From NCBI GenBank assembly GCA_964407525.1, contig CAYOWC010000004.1:1-61250 (forward strand): a stretch of DNA of 61,250 nt, written 5' to 3'. The translations under genes were made by a program, and so were the position numbers. The notes under the pieces are model-generated. The model had not been told where the DNA came from and made no database searches. It was given only the letters and a program-made list of their open reading frames with translations. Positions 9,128 to 18,854 of this stretch are shown piece after piece; within the stretch, counting starts at the first letter, position 1, and each line of letters begins with the position of its first letter. The stretch is from DUZB01 sp964407525 (GTDB lineage Bacteria > Desulfobacterota > DSM-4660 > Desulfatiglandales > Desulfatiglandaceae).

Positions 9128-10108
9128 CTATTTTTTCTTGAGATCCTTCAGCAGACCTTCCAGGTAAGTCTGTCTTTCCTGCCACATCTTAATAACCTGA
9201 TCCCGTGTCATCACGCGAACGGGGCTGCCGCTGCCCTTCATTTTCTTCAAGGTCTTTTTTGAGTTGAACATCCTGGGGAAAACATCGGCGCATTTCTTGA
9301 TAATCTCATCCGACACGCCTTTGGGAAAGGCAACGCCTCTGAAATTAACGCTGGAATCATCGATATCAATCCCGAGCTCCTTGAAGGTCTTGACATCCGG
9401 CAGAAAGTCATTTCGTTCCAGATCGGCAACGGCCAGAATCTTGATGCGATCCTGGTTACGGAAGGCGTCGGAGAGGTTGTTGAAACCGGCCTTGACTTTC
9501 GCACCAACCACGGATTGCATGGCGGGAACCCCTCCCTTTTCCGGGATGTACGTCATCTTAACGCCGGTGGCTTTGGCAAGCTGGAGGAAGGCGATATGGT
9601 GCCCCACATAGAGTCCCGCACCGCTCACCGTCACCTTACCGGGGTTCTTTTTAGCGTATTCCAAAAGATCTTGAACCGTGTTGAAAGGGCTGTCTTTGCC
9701 CACAATCAATACCGCTGGATCCGCGCCCCAGTTGGCCACAGGCGCAAACGTATGGATATCGTATTTGGTTTTGAAAACGATGGACTGGGCGATGAAATGC
9801 GGCACATTGTAGCTCAACATGGTGTATCCGTCCTTTGGGGCTTTCTGGACGCACCAGTTCCACCCCACCTGACCACCGGCTCCGGGCTTATTGATGATCA
9901 CAATGGGCTGCCCCAGAAACTCTTCCTGGCCAGCCATCATGGTCACAATACGGGCCTGAAAATCCGTGGCGCCACCCGGTGAATACGTCACGATCATGCT
10001 CACCGGAGACTTGGGATACTCGGCCTGAACCCCTGAACCCAAGCCGAAAATCATCACAGCCGCCATGAAGAAAACCATTCCCATTAAACCAACGTTTCTC
10101 TTTTTCAC
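9128..10108 (-). CDS. tctC: Tripartite tricarboxylate transporter substrate-binding protein, TctC family
   Basis: Periplasmic binding component of a TctABC-type secondary transporter. It captures a carboxylate and delivers it to the TctAB membrane part. It has an N-terminal signal peptide (MKKRNVGLMG... GSGVQA) followed by the family pattern YPKSPVSMIVTYSPGGATDF and INKPGAGGQVGW, about 326 residues in all. The GTG at 10108 is chosen because GGGAGGA lies 7 bp upstream and the signal sequence starts there. It is last in the tctA-tctB-tctC order, separated from tctB by 255 bp containing an inverted repeat. The substrate cannot be told from sequence. Confidence 0.92.
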   Translation of the reverse strand: MKKRNVGLMGMVFFMAAVMIFGLGSGVQAEYPKSPVSMIVTYSPGGATDFQARIVTMMAGQEEFLGQPIVIINKPGAGGQVGWNWCVQKAPKDGYTMLSYNVPHFIAQSIVFKTKYDIHTFAPVANWGADPAVLIVGKDSPFNTVQDLLEYAKKNPGKVTVSGAGLYVGHHIAFLQLAKATGVKMTYIPEKGGVPAMQSVVGAKVKAGFNNLSDAFRNQDRIKILAVADLERNDFLPDVKTFKELGIDIDDSSVNFRGVAFPKGVSDEIIKKCADVFPRMFNSKKTLKKMKGSGSPVRVMTRDQVIKMWQERQTYLEGLLKDLKKK

Positions 10109-10209
10109 GATTTTTCCTCCCTTACGAAAAGTGTATTGATGAGGCGTCTCCCTCATCTAAAAACGTCGAAAAGCCGCTCTTTTCAACGTCATAAGCCTAA
10201 CCAAAGATA

Positions 10210-10292
10210 TTTGAAATTCGAAATTGGAAATTTGGTCGGATACACCAAATCCTTCTCCCTCCAATTTCTAATTTCTAATTTCCAGTTTCAAG
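10210..10292. repeat. Imperfect inverted repeat between tctB and tctC
   Basis: TTGAAATTCGAAATTGGAAA at 10211 onward pairs with AATTTCTAATTTCCAGTTTC near 10262-10290. Such a structure in the tctB-tctC gap could slow transcription, protect the tctC mRNA, or simply be an AT-rich mobile repeat. No U-tract follows in either direction. Confidence 0.55.
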
Positions 10293-10363
10293 AGAAATAT
10301 ATGTATCCAAAAGGGGTTACAGCACTTCTGAGAGATAAGCTCTCACAGTGAACGTGTAAGAAT

Positions 10364-10807
10364 CTATAATAGCAGCCCTTTCGGGGTCTGAACAGCGAGA
10401 AGCACGTTAAACAGCAAAAACAAAATTCCGGTAAACACACCCCCAATAATCACCCTCATCACTGCCGTGCGAGCGGTCAAATCGCTCTTTCCCAGTGTGA
10501 ACGTCACCACAATGAAAAACAAGAAGGCCGACAGATAAAATCCCAAGGCTTCCATGAAAATAAAATAGACGATAATCATAAAAAAACAAATCAAAAAACG
10601 CCCGAAGGGAAAACGCTCCCCTCCGGCACTTTCCGGCTTCTTCAGGTAGACGGATTGAAGCAACAGAAGGGCCGACAGAATCCCCATGATGATAATAATC
10701 ACCCGGGGAAAGTTTGCAGCCCGGGGATCGTCCATATAACCGAGACTAAGATAGAGACTGATAACCCCCGCCAATAAAACCAGTGAAACAATCAGATCTT
10801 TTTTCAA
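10364..10807 (-). CDS. tctB: Tripartite tricarboxylate transporter small membrane subunit, TctB family
   Basis: A 147-residue, four-helix inner-membrane protein (helices near 5-23, 36-51, 67-100 and 115-140) typical of TctB. TctB assembles with TctA; its precise function is unclear but it is required for uptake. Its start overlaps the end of tctA by 4 bp, a sign of translational coupling. The RAANFPRVIIIIMGILSALLL segment fits the family. Confidence 0.88.
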   Translation of the reverse strand: MKKDLIVSLVLLAGVISLYLSLGYMDDPRAANFPRVIIIIMGILSALLLLQSVYLKKPESAGGERFPFGRFLICFFMIIVYFIFMEALGFYLSAFLFFIVVTFTLGKSDLTARTAVMRVIIGGVFTGILFLLFNVLLAVQTPKGLLL

Positions 10808-12312
10808 ACCAAAGCCTCCTTTGCCTTCCGGTATGCCCTGATTTCACCATAGACGCTGTAACCGATGGACGCAACACAGAGTAGAATGATGACCATGTTC
10901 ATGGATCCCGTAAAGAAATAGGAAAACAAGCCCACATCCGTATCGGCGATCAGCTTCCCCTTGAGAAAGTTATCCTCGGCAATGGGTCCAAGAATAATCC
11001 CCAGCACCACCGGTGCCGGTGAAAAGCCGAATTTTCGACCGATATACATCAGCGTACCCAGTGTAAACATCACGATCACATCATCAAAACTGTTCTGAAC
11101 ACTGTAGGTACCGTAAACAGCCAGAATGGTCACAGCGGCAATCATAAACAGGTTGGGAACGCTCATCACCATATAGGAATAACGGGACAGAATAATACCA
11201 AATATACACATGGCAATCTGCGCCAAAACCAGGCTGGCAATAAATGTATAGGTTATGGAGGCGTGGCTGATGAAAAGATCAGGCCCGGGGAAAAGACCAT
11301 GAATCAGAAGCCCTCCAAGAAGAACTGCTGCGGTGGGGCTGCCGGGAATGCTCAAAGTGAGCAGTGGGATTAAGGAGGGGCCCACCATGGCGTTGTTGGC
11401 GGATTCCGCAGCCGCGACCCCTTCCGGGTTACCGGTACCGAACGATTCAGGATTTTTGGAAAATTTCTTGGCCTGGTCATAGGCAATAAGCCCTGCCACC
11501 TGACCACCTGCCCCGGGGATGATGCCGATAATAGAACCGACAATGGAGCCAATACTAAGGCTCTTCACCATCTTCAGGTTCTCGGCGATGGTCTTGAAAA
11601 GAATCCCCTTTTCCGGCTTGAAATCGGGTCGTTCCAGCTTGCTGCCTAAGCTTTCCACCAGCGCAAAGACCTGTGGGATAGCAAAGAGACCGATCAACGC
11701 GGGAACAATAGCCACCCCGCCGGTCAGCACGTCGTGGTACACAAATCGAGGGGTCCCCAACAGGGGGCTATACCCTATGGTGCTGATCAAAAGCCCGAAC
11801 ATGCCCCCCAGCAATCCCTTCAAAATCGATCCGGATGAAAGGCCTGCCATAACGCTGATGCCGAAAATGGCGATCCAGAACATTTCCGGAGGCCCGAATT
11901 TCAGAGCAATCCTGGCCAGCGGTGGCGTAAACAGGATCATAATGACCATACCGATCAACCCGCCCACCAACGAGCTGATAAAACAAACATAAAGAGCCTT
12001 CTGTGCCCTGCCTTGCAGGGCCATGGGATGACCGTCCAGCAGGGTCGCAATATTGGCAGGGGCTCCCGGGATATTAATGAGAATAGCTGAAATGGCGCCA
12101 CCCGCTACGGTAGCGGTATAGACTGCGCCCAGCAGGATCAGGCCTGTGGCGGGGTCCATATGAAACGTAAACGGTACCAGAAGAGCAACGGCCATGGTGG
12201 GACTGAGGCCAGGCGTAGCCCCCAGGACGAGGCCGCCGATTACGCCGAGAATAAGGGTTAACAGGTTGGTAAAGGAGAGTGCTTGTGGGAAATAATGCAA
12301 GAATTCTGCCAT
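10804..12312 (-). CDS. tctA: Tripartite tricarboxylate transporter large membrane subunit, TctA family
   Basis: A 502-residue permease with about 12 hydrophobic segments. The TctA signatures are GLVLGATPGLSPTMAVALLVP near residue 28 and the second-half equivalent GSIIGIIPGAGGQVAGLIAY near 260. It carries out ion-coupled import of a carboxylate across the inner membrane. The ATG at 12312 has GAGG about 9 bp upstream. First gene of tctABC on the minus strand, 341 bp after the acyl-CoA ligase gene, so it may have its own promoter or be read through from the upstream catabolic operon. Confidence 0.95.
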   Translation of the reverse strand: MAEFLHYFPQALSFTNLLTLILGVIGGLVLGATPGLSPTMAVALLVPFTFHMDPATGLILLGAVYTATVAGGAISAILINIPGAPANIATLLDGHPMALQGRAQKALYVCFISSLVGGLIGMVIMILFTPPLARIALKFGPPEMFWIAIFGISVMAGLSSGSILKGLLGGMFGLLISTIGYSPLLGTPRFVYHDVLTGGVAIVPALIGLFAIPQVFALVESLGSKLERPDFKPEKGILFKTIAENLKMVKSLSIGSIVGSIIGIIPGAGGQVAGLIAYDQAKKFSKNPESFGTGNPEGVAAAESANNAMVGPSLIPLLTLSIPGSPTAAVLLGGLLIHGLFPGPDLFISHASITYTFIASLVLAQIAMCIFGIILSRYSYMVMSVPNLFMIAAVTILAVYGTYSVQNSFDDVIVMFTLGTLMYIGRKFGFSPAPVVLGIILGPIAEDNFLKGKLIADTDVGLFSYFFTGSMNMVIILLCVASIGYSVYGEIRAYRKAKEALV

Positions 12313-12653
12313 ATAGAAAACCTCGTCTGTAATACTGAGTGGGACGGAAGCAGCACACTGCGTCTTTCTATGTCGATTCTACCATATGTCCTCACAGGTT
12401 TCAAATGAGTCTGGGAAATCATGCAAGCGTCAGAAGACCTATTTAGCGCTTTCCCCGAAAATCCCGTGAGGATTTCAAGAAACAGCAAAAGGCATAGCCC
12501 AAAATCGGGGAGAATCCCTCCCGTGATTTGTTCTACACCTTTTGCCATCATCTTTTACCGAGTCATTTCATCCATATGCCACATGAAAATCAATTTTCTA
12601 CAAATTATTGAAGTTCAAATATGCATAGAACAAAGTCTGGTTAAAAATCATTA
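12313..12653. other. Intergenic region between acyl-CoA ligase and tctA
   Basis: 341 bp with no supported gene. It is AT-rich on the ligase side and could hold the tctA promoter, but I found no confident sigma-70 or -24/-12 element and no clear terminator. Confidence 0.6.
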
Positions 12654-14180
12654 TTACGCCTCAAGTTCTTTGATTAAATCCGGAAGCTTCAAGCGCTGAA
12701 TCTTCCCGGATGGCCCTTTTGGGAGTTCATCCATCAACTTGATGATTTTCGGGGTTTTGTACTTACCCAACAATGTCAAACAGTGGTCCAGCAACTCCTG
12801 CTCGGTGACGCTGCAACCGGTTTTCAGGGTGACACAGGCCAGGATCTCCTCACCATAATCGTCATCGGGAATTCCTACAGCCGCCGCATCCAGGACCGCA
12901 GGGTGCTGATAAAGGACCTCGTCAATCTCCTTGGGCGCGATATTCTCTCCACCCTTGATAATGAGTTCCTTGATACGACCGGTAACGAAAACAAACCCGT
13001 CCTCGTCCATATGGCCAAGATCCCCCGTATGGAGCCAGCCATCCGGTTCAATGGTTGTTGCCGTAATATCGGGCGCCTTGTAGTATCCCTTCATGACATT
13101 GTCGCCCTTGATCATGATCTCCCCCTGCTCTCCCCGGGGCAGTTCATACCCCTTTTCATCGATAATCTTGGCGGTATTGCCCACAGCGGGACCAGGTGAT
13201 CCGTACTTGCGCTTTTTCGGATCTATGGGGTTTGAGAAAACCGGCGCAGCCGTCTCTGTAAGTCCCATGGTTTCCACAATAGAAATGCCAAACTTTTCTT
13301 CAAAAGTCTTGTGTAACGATGGCGGCAGAGCAGACGATGCAGACCGACCAAAACGAAGCTTAGAGAGGTCAAAATTTTTCCCCTCCAGGTCCGTGGAGTT
13401 GCACAGATAAGAAATCATGGTGGGCACCACGCTGAACCAGGTGCAACCATATTCAGATATATATTCCCAGAAAGCGCCCGTGCTGAACTTATTGGGCATA
13501 ATAACACTGCTGCCGCTCACCAGGGGCGTCACGGAGGTCACCACTTCACCATTGATGTGATAAAGGGGCAAGCTACACAGCGCCCGATCGTCCGGAGTCA
13601 GTTCATGGGCCAGGGCGGTGTATTCTCCACCCGCCACCATGTTCTTATTGGATAATATCACACCCTTGGGTACTCCTGTGGTACCTGAGGTGTACAGAAG
13701 CAGGGCGTCATCCTCTTCCACCATTTCGGGCAGGGAAACACCGGAGAGGTCTTCACCCTCGGGAATAATATTCTCCACGTTATTGTCTATCTCGATCAGC
13801 TTGATTTCGTTCGCCGCTTTAGCGACAGCTTCCATTAAACGTTCTTTATGATCCTCCGTGTAAAAAACCACCTGCGCATCCGAATGGTCCAAAACATACA
13901 CCAACTGGGAAGGCTGCGACATCAAGTTGAGTGGCGCCGACACGAAACCCGCGTACATGGTTCCAAGAAATATTTCATTGGTCTGGTAACCGTTTGCCAA
14001 CATGAAGGAGACCTTGTCTCCCTTTTTCAGCCCCATCTTTGTCAGATATTTTCCGAACCGGATTGAGTCTTCCTTTAATTGTGCGAAGGAAAGACTCAAT
14101 CCAGGTTCAGGGGCTATCATATAGATCTTATCCGGCTCATCTTGTGCCCGTTTATCTATAAAATGCTTGATAGTCCGCAT
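12654..14180 (-). CDS. AMP-dependent acyl-CoA ligase / synthetase
   Basis: A 508-residue member of the adenylate-forming ANL family that activates a carboxylic acid to its CoA thioester through an acyl-adenylate. The AMP-binding motif LLYTSGTTGVPKGVILS is near residue 160. The GMTET-like motif reads MGLTETAAP, the motif GWLHTGDLGHMDEDGF is near residue 390, and the C-terminal lysine is in LPKGPSGKIQR. The ATG at 14180 follows a GGGG-type ribosome-binding sequence. It lies downstream of the 2-oxoacid oxidoreductase genes and upstream of tctABC, which suggests it activates an imported or pathway-derived acid. Substrate unknown. Confidence 0.9.
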   Translation of the reverse strand: MRTIKHFIDKRAQDEPDKIYMIAPEPGLSLSFAQLKEDSIRFGKYLTKMGLKKGDKVSFMLANGYQTNEIFLGTMYAGFVSAPLNLMSQPSQLVYVLDHSDAQVVFYTEDHKERLMEAVAKAANEIKLIEIDNNVENIIPEGEDLSGVSLPEMVEEDDALLLYTSGTTGVPKGVILSNKNMVAGGEYTALAHELTPDDRALCSLPLYHINGEVVTSVTPLVSGSSVIMPNKFSTGAFWEYISEYGCTWFSVVPTMISYLCNSTDLEGKNFDLSKLRFGRSASSALPPSLHKTFEEKFGISIVETMGLTETAAPVFSNPIDPKKRKYGSPGPAVGNTAKIIDEKGYELPRGEQGEIMIKGDNVMKGYYKAPDITATTIEPDGWLHTGDLGHMDEDGFVFVTGRIKELIIKGGENIAPKEIDEVLYQHPAVLDAAAVGIPDDDYGEEILACVTLKTGCSVTEQELLDHCLTLLGKYKTPKIIKLMDELPKGPSGKIQRLKLPDLIKELEA

Positions 14181-14221
14181 GTATTTATTACCCCTTTTTT
14201 TTGATTGAGGATCTCGTATCA

Positions 14222-14395
14222 CCAAAAGCTGCAATTAGCTCTTAGCTCTTAGCCGTTAGCTTAAAACTCCCAAGCATTTATATGGCCTTTACCTCTATTG
14301 GGAGTCTCATTTTTTGATGCTTATTTATTGCATAGTAAGAAATTGATATTGTGCGGCTAATAGCCAACGGCTGACCGCTAATTGCATCTTTCAGG
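14222..14395 (+). repeat. R1 repeat element, copy A (subtype I)
   Basis: A ~174-bp element with ends AAAAGCTGCAATTAGC and GCTAATTGCATCTTTC in inverted orientation and an inner TAGCCGTTAGC. It shares TTGATATTGTGCGGCTAA with copy F. It fills the gap between the gamma-subunit stop codon and the acyl-CoA ligase gene. Confidence 0.85.
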
Positions 14396-14397
14396 CA

Positions 14398-14931
14398 TCA
14401 GCTACCGTAATCGTAGCCGATCTGGTAGGCCTGTCGATTCCTGTCATGGAACTTGGGAATCACCATCAGGATGCTCTCGAGGACAATATCCTTGTCGAGG
14501 CCTTCAATCACTTTTGCCATGTGGCCCAGCACCAGGGTGTTGGCAAAAAGCGGGTTGTTGAAATGCTCCATGGAAAGGTCTTTCGCTGGAAAGGCCTTCT
14601 GCGGGCATGGAAGACTCTCGTCTAATTCTTCCACAAACGACGGATCATAGATAATCACCCCTTCCTTCGACACCGTGTCCTTGAATCGGTCATAGGCGCC
14701 TTTGGACAGGGCAACAAAATAATCCGGGGATTCACACATGGGACTGTCGATAGTACTTTTGGACAGAACCACCTGGCTTCTCACGTAACCGCCACGCATT
14801 TCCGTGCCGTGACTCTTGAGCATGGTCACATGCAGACCCTGTTTGACCCCGGCCTCTCCGACAATCTGCCCAAGCCTGACGACGCCCTGCCCGCCAAAAC
14901 CACTTGCCACAATTTCGATTCTGTTTTTCAT
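14398..14931 (-). CDS. 2-oxoacid:acceptor oxidoreductase, gamma subunit
   Basis: A 177-residue POR_N-gamma type subunit. It opens with the expected IVASGFGGQGVVRLGQIVGE and has HGTEMRGGYVRSQVVLS, which binds the CoA/product region in this family. Together with the beta and alpha subunits it forms a TPP-dependent enzyme that oxidatively decarboxylates a 2-oxoacid to an acyl-CoA. Its start overlaps the beta subunit stop by 4 bp. The R1 element begins only 2 bp after its stop codon. Confidence 0.92.
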   Translation of the reverse strand: MKNRIEIVASGFGGQGVVRLGQIVGEAGVKQGLHVTMLKSHGTEMRGGYVRSQVVLSKSTIDSPMCESPDYFVALSKGAYDRFKDTVSKEGVIIYDPSFVEELDESLPCPQKAFPAKDLSMEHFNNPLFANTLVLGHMAKVIEGLDKDIVLESILMVIPKFHDRNRQAYQIGYDYGS

Positions 14932-15776
14932 ATGCTTCCGGTCCTCCTGATCTTTTCGAGGGTCTCGTGCACAAATTCAGAAAACTCGGGCCTGGAGTTA
15001 CTGGCATCATGCCAAATGCCGGTGGCCCACACCGTATCTTCTTTTTCCTGACCCAACGGCGCCGCCTGTTTTTCAATCCACTTGTATATATTGACCTGGT
15101 TTCTGGACCCCAGTTCCCTGGCGCCAAAATTGGTGGGGCAGGGAAAAGGCATGTGTACCAGCGAAAAGCCCTTATTTTCTATAGCTTTCTTCACCGTAGC
15201 AACAGCCTTGGCTCCATCCATGGCCACGTGACGCGCCAGGAATGTAGCGCCGGCGCCTTTCAATATGTGCATGACGTCCATACCGTCGCTCATGAGGTTA
15301 TGTTCAAACATGCCGTAGGGGCTACTATCCGTGTGACTCCCCTGCGGGGTGGTCCAACCGTACTGGCCGCCCGTGGATTGATATCCCAGGTTGTCGTTGA
15401 CGATTACGGTCATGTCCGCATTGGATCGAGCCGCGTGAATCAAGTGCATGAGCCCGATACCGAAGGCATCCCCGTCTCCTACCGTAAGGATGATCTTTTT
15501 CTCGGGCGGCAGGGCAATCCGCAACCCTCGGGCAATAGCGTATACACGCCCATGGGTCCCGGCAAATCCATCCCCTTTCCAAGTAGCAAAGGTCTGTCGG
15601 CCGGCACATCCGATGGAAGTACCCCATATGACATCGGCCACCTCCAAACCAACTTCAGCAATGGCCTGGACCAGAATTTTATGATTCATTCCCAGGCCGC
15701 ACCCGGAACACGCCGTGCTGGGGATCTTCCTGGAACGCAAATATTTTGCAGTAATTTCACTCGCTTTATATTCCAT
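14928..15776 (-). CDS. 2-oxoacid:acceptor oxidoreductase, beta (TPP-binding) subunit
   Basis: A 282-residue subunit with the TPP/Mg motif GDGDAFGIGLMH continuing to IVNDNLGYQSTGGQ. The cysteines in STACSGCGLG near the N-terminus and in GTSIGCAGR match the [4Fe-4S] ligation pattern of KorB-like proteins. The start directly abuts the alpha-subunit stop and the 3' end overlaps the gamma gene, so the three are translationally coupled. Specificity (2-oxoglutarate, branched, aromatic such as phenylglyoxylate) cannot be fixed from sequence. Confidence 0.93.
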   Translation of the reverse strand: MEYKASEITAKYLRSRKIPSTACSGCGLGMNHKILVQAIAEVGLEVADVIWGTSIGCAGRQTFATWKGDGFAGTHGRVYAIARGLRIALPPEKKIILTVGDGDAFGIGLMHLIHAARSNADMTVIVNDNLGYQSTGGQYGWTTPQGSHTDSSPYGMFEHNLMSDGMDVMHILKGAGATFLARHVAMDGAKAVATVKKAIENKGFSLVHMPFPCPTNFGARELGSRNQVNIYKWIEKQAAPLGQEKEDTVWATGIWHDASNSRPEFSEFVHETLEKIRRTGSI

Positions 15777-16952
15777 CTACCATTCCTCCAATACCCAACC
15801 TTTTCGACTAATGGGCTCATCTTTAAGAAGTTTTTCAAAGGTCTCAATCAGGTCCGGAGTAGTGGGCAAATCGCCGCAGGTCCCCAGGAAATTGATCTGA
15901 GAATCCTTGGGCGCCGCACGCTTTACCTCGCGGACCAACTGACCGTCCCAGTTGAGTTCAACGGTCAGATATTTGGTCCTGCGGTCGAAATGTTCGTCCG
16001 GAAAGGGCCAGATATTGATGAGACGAAGAGATCCCACTTTCAGACCCATACCACGCGCTTTCTCCACGGCCGTGTTCACCACCCGTGAAGGGCTGCCGTA
16101 GGATACCACAACGAGATCAGGATCATCGTCCATGTGCTTCTTTTCGTAATGATGATTAAACACGTCCCGGTTGTTCCTGACCTTGTAGATCAGTCGATAG
16201 GCATGTTTGTGGTGGGCTTCCACTTCTTCGATGTCAAAACCTTCTTCCGTGGGAGTCCAGTCGGAGCAGAGCGCGCCGGTGTTGTGTCCCATAACCACCG
16301 GGGGTACATCCAGAGCATCTGTAGACGGGTAAAATTCAGGCCCCCGGCAGATTTTTCTGGGCCAGGTACGAAAGCCCAATTCTTTCATTTCATCGTCATT
16401 TTCAGGGACACTGATGTCTTCAAATCCGTCGGTAATCAGCTGATCCGCCAGAACGGACACGGGCATACGGAACCGTTCGGCCAGATAAAAAGCCTCCACA
16501 GTCATGGCCATACATTCCTGTGCCGTATTGGGCGCCAGGCAGATGGTTTCAAAGTTTCCTCCCTGGGTCGGGTACCGCATCAGATAAAACTCTCCCTGAC
16601 CCGGTGCTCCAGTAATACCACTCACCGGTCCCACACGACCTGAATTGAGCACGACTACGGGTGTTTCGCAACCCAATGCCCAACCATAGGGATCCATGTA
16701 CAAAATAAAGCCGGGCCCCGATGTGGCCGTCATGCTCTTCATGCCGCCCAGAGATGCACCGATGCACATATGCATGGCGGCGCATTCGTCCTCGGCCTGC
16801 AGGTAAACACCTCCTATCTGAGGCAGCCTCAGGCTCATGGCCTCAGCCAGCTCGGTAGCCGGCGTAATGGGATAGCCGGAGAAGAACGTGCAACCCGCCA
16901 GGATGGCCCCCTCGGTGATCGCGAAATTTCCTGTTTCTAAATACCTTTTCAT
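15777..16952 (-). CDS. 2-oxoacid:acceptor oxidoreductase, alpha subunit
   Basis: A 391-residue KorA/VorB-type alpha subunit. Signatures are SGYPITPATELAE near residue 25, YLQAEDECAAMHMCIGASLGG, TSGPGF, and the C-terminal domain with VVSYGSPSRVV. There is no fused ferredoxin domain. It begins 19 bp after the GltD-like gene and is followed without gap by the beta subunit. The ATG has AGGAGG upstream. Confidence 0.93.
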   Translation of the reverse strand: MKRYLETGNFAITEGAILAGCTFFSGYPITPATELAEAMSLRLPQIGGVYLQAEDECAAMHMCIGASLGGMKSMTATSGPGFILYMDPYGWALGCETPVVVLNSGRVGPVSGITGAPGQGEFYLMRYPTQGGNFETICLAPNTAQECMAMTVEAFYLAERFRMPVSVLADQLITDGFEDISVPENDDEMKELGFRTWPRKICRGPEFYPSTDALDVPPVVMGHNTGALCSDWTPTEEGFDIEEVEAHHKHAYRLIYKVRNNRDVFNHHYEKKHMDDDPDLVVVSYGSPSRVVNTAVEKARGMGLKVGSLRLINIWPFPDEHFDRRTKYLTVELNWDGQLVREVKRAAPKDSQINFLGTCGDLPTTPDLIETFEKLLKDEPISRKGWVLEEW

Positions 16953-16971
16953 ATGATTAACCTCCTTAGGC

Positions 16972-18618
16972 TCAGGCTATTACTTCTGCAACATCGATGG
17001 CGAAGTCAGGGCAGGAAAAATAGCATTTGAAGCACCCAACGCACCAATCCGAAGACTTGACTTCAGCCGGCCTGTAACCTTTTGTGTTGAAAGTACTGGC
17101 AGGACCGAATGTACCCACGCCGCAGGCTTCTATGCAATATCCGCATTCTTTGCAGTTTTCAATGTTCAAAACCACTTCAAACTTACGGGCGTCGCAACTA
17201 ATACAACGAGCCGCTTCAGCTGCTACTCCCCGGTCGCTGAGGCCTTTTTCCACCTGGTCAAAACCATTCAGTCTCTCCCATGGCTTCAGGATACCCATCT
17301 CGTTTCGAGGTTGTGCCTCGAATAGGAAAGGAGACAGCATAATCTCGTCCTCAGGCTTCGCCAGGACTTCTTCAATATTCCCGTCACCACCCATATAGGC
17401 ATCCATGGCGCCGGCAGCTTTTCGTCCATGCGCGATAGCGCCGATGATCGAATCCGGACCGCTCACCACATCGCCGCCGGCAAATACGGCGGCGTCGCCG
17501 GTAACCTGGGTCTCGGACACAGCAATACGACCTTTCTCTGCGCCAATTCCGGTCTGCCCTTCTACGTATCCCAGATCAGCGGTCTGACCTACGGCCAGAA
17601 TGATGGCTGCAGCATCCGCTTTCTCGGTTTTTCCCTCGTCGTATTCGGGACTAAAATTTCCTTCTTTGTCAAACACCGCTACGCATTTCTTAAAACTTAA
17701 CCCCGTAGCCGCAGGATCCCCCAGCACCTCTACCGGACCCCATCCATTGTTAATAACCACGCCTTCTTCTTCGGCCCGGGCAATTTCCCAGGCATGGGCA
17801 GGCATTTCTTCCCGGTTTTCCAGGCAGAAAAGTTGTACGTCCTTGGCGCCAAGTCTTCTTGCGGTCAAAGCCACATCGATGGCCACGTTGCCGCCGCCAA
17901 CAACCACCGCACCACCCTTCATATCAAAGGTTTCGCCCAAGGCAACGTCTTTCAGGAAATCCCATCCCCAGAGCACCCCGTCTTTGTCGGAGCCTTCCAC
18001 GGGAATCCGGGTACTACCGTTAGCTCCGGAGGCCAGGAAAAGCACATCAAAATCCTTCTTGAGTTCGTCCATGGTCACGTCTTTTCCAATGACCGTTTCC
18101 CCCTTGAAGACAACACCCTGTTCCAGAATGTCGTTGATGTCTTTGTCTAATCTCTCTTCGGGCAACCGATAATTGGGAATGCCGTAACGCATGGCGCCGC
18201 CCGGTTTGGGAAACGCATCAAACATGGTCACATCATGCCCTTTGGCGGCCAGATAATAGGCTGCCGTCAAACCCGCAGGGCCTGCACCAACAACCGCGGC
18301 TTTTTTCCCGGTTTTTGCAGCGGCTTTCTTGGCACTTTTCCATGCATCGCCTCCTTTCTCCACAGCTGCCCGCTTAATGGCGCGGATGGCAATGGGATCG
18401 CCGAATTGCTTGTACGCGCACACCTCTTCACAAGGGGCAAAACACGCGTCGGCACAAACGGTCGGCAGGGGAAGCTTTTCTCTCAAAACAGCCAATGCCT
18501 CATCAAACTGCTGGTCCTTGACCGCCCGGATGTACCTGGCGACATCCACACCGGCCGGACATGCCTCAGTACAACGCGGGACAATAAAATTTTTTCTCTG
18601 AACAGGTCTTGCGTCCAT
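16972..18618 (-). CDS. GltD-like NAD(P)-binding flavoprotein with N- and C-terminal Fe-S domains
   Basis: A 548-residue FAD protein related to the glutamate-synthase small subunit. The N-terminal Fer4_20-type segment has CTEACPAGVDVARY and CADACFAPCEEVC. The FAD Rossmann motif is VVGAGPAGLTAAYYLAAKG near residue 110, the second nucleotide-binding motif is VVGGGNVAIDVALTARRLG near 240, and the C-terminus carries two [4Fe-4S] motifs (CKECGYCIEAC, CVGCFKCYFSCP). As first gene of an operon with the 2-oxoacid oxidoreductase it probably passes electrons from that enzyme to NAD(P)+. This parallels the FAD subunit PadH of phenylglyoxylate:NAD oxidoreductase. A GAGGAGG precedes the ATG by about 11 bp. 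Confidence 0.88.
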   Translation of the reverse strand: MDARPVQRKNFIVPRCTEACPAGVDVARYIRAVKDQQFDEALAVLREKLPLPTVCADACFAPCEEVCAYKQFGDPIAIRAIKRAAVEKGGDAWKSAKKAAAKTGKKAAVVGAGPAGLTAAYYLAAKGHDVTMFDAFPKPGGAMRYGIPNYRLPEERLDKDINDILEQGVVFKGETVIGKDVTMDELKKDFDVLFLASGANGSTRIPVEGSDKDGVLWGWDFLKDVALGETFDMKGGAVVVGGGNVAIDVALTARRLGAKDVQLFCLENREEMPAHAWEIARAEEEGVVINNGWGPVEVLGDPAATGLSFKKCVAVFDKEGNFSPEYDEGKTEKADAAAIILAVGQTADLGYVEGQTGIGAEKGRIAVSETQVTGDAAVFAGGDVVSGPDSIIGAIAHGRKAAGAMDAYMGGDGNIEEVLAKPEDEIMLSPFLFEAQPRNEMGILKPWERLNGFDQVEKGLSDRGVAAEAARCISCDARKFEVVLNIENCKECGYCIEACGVGTFGPASTFNTKGYRPAEVKSSDWCVGCFKCYFSCPDFAIDVAEVIA

Positions 18619-18705
18619 AATACGTCATTCCTCCTCAAAATGATAAAACCACACTACTTCCGGACTGATTTTGATTCTCGAAACATTTCTTCCGGAATAT
18701 AGAAA

Positions 18706-18720
18706 GCAAAAACAATGCCA
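18706..18720 (-). promoter_or_regulatory. Sigma-54 (-24/-12) promoter of the oxidoreductase operon
   Basis: On the minus strand the sequence reads TGGCATTGTTTTTGC: GG, ten bases, GC, matching the -24/-12 consensus TGGCAC-N5-TTGC at all but one of the strongly conserved bases. It lies ~88 bp upstream of the first gene of the operon. The gene upstream encodes a sigma-54 activator. Confidence 0.82.
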
Positions 18721-18854
18721 TTGCCTTTCTTGAGGTGGGTTTGGAGGAAGGAAATATAGGTATATATCTGGAATAAAATAGGTAATTATTTTTAATAAGA
18801 TAGGTTTTAGAGAAAAAAATGGAATGTCCAGCAACAGAGAATATCCGAAAAACC

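Noticed and set aside
12258..12551. 97-codon reading upstream of tctA
   Set aside because: No ribosome-binding site, no recognisable domain, and it runs into the tctA 5' end in another frame.
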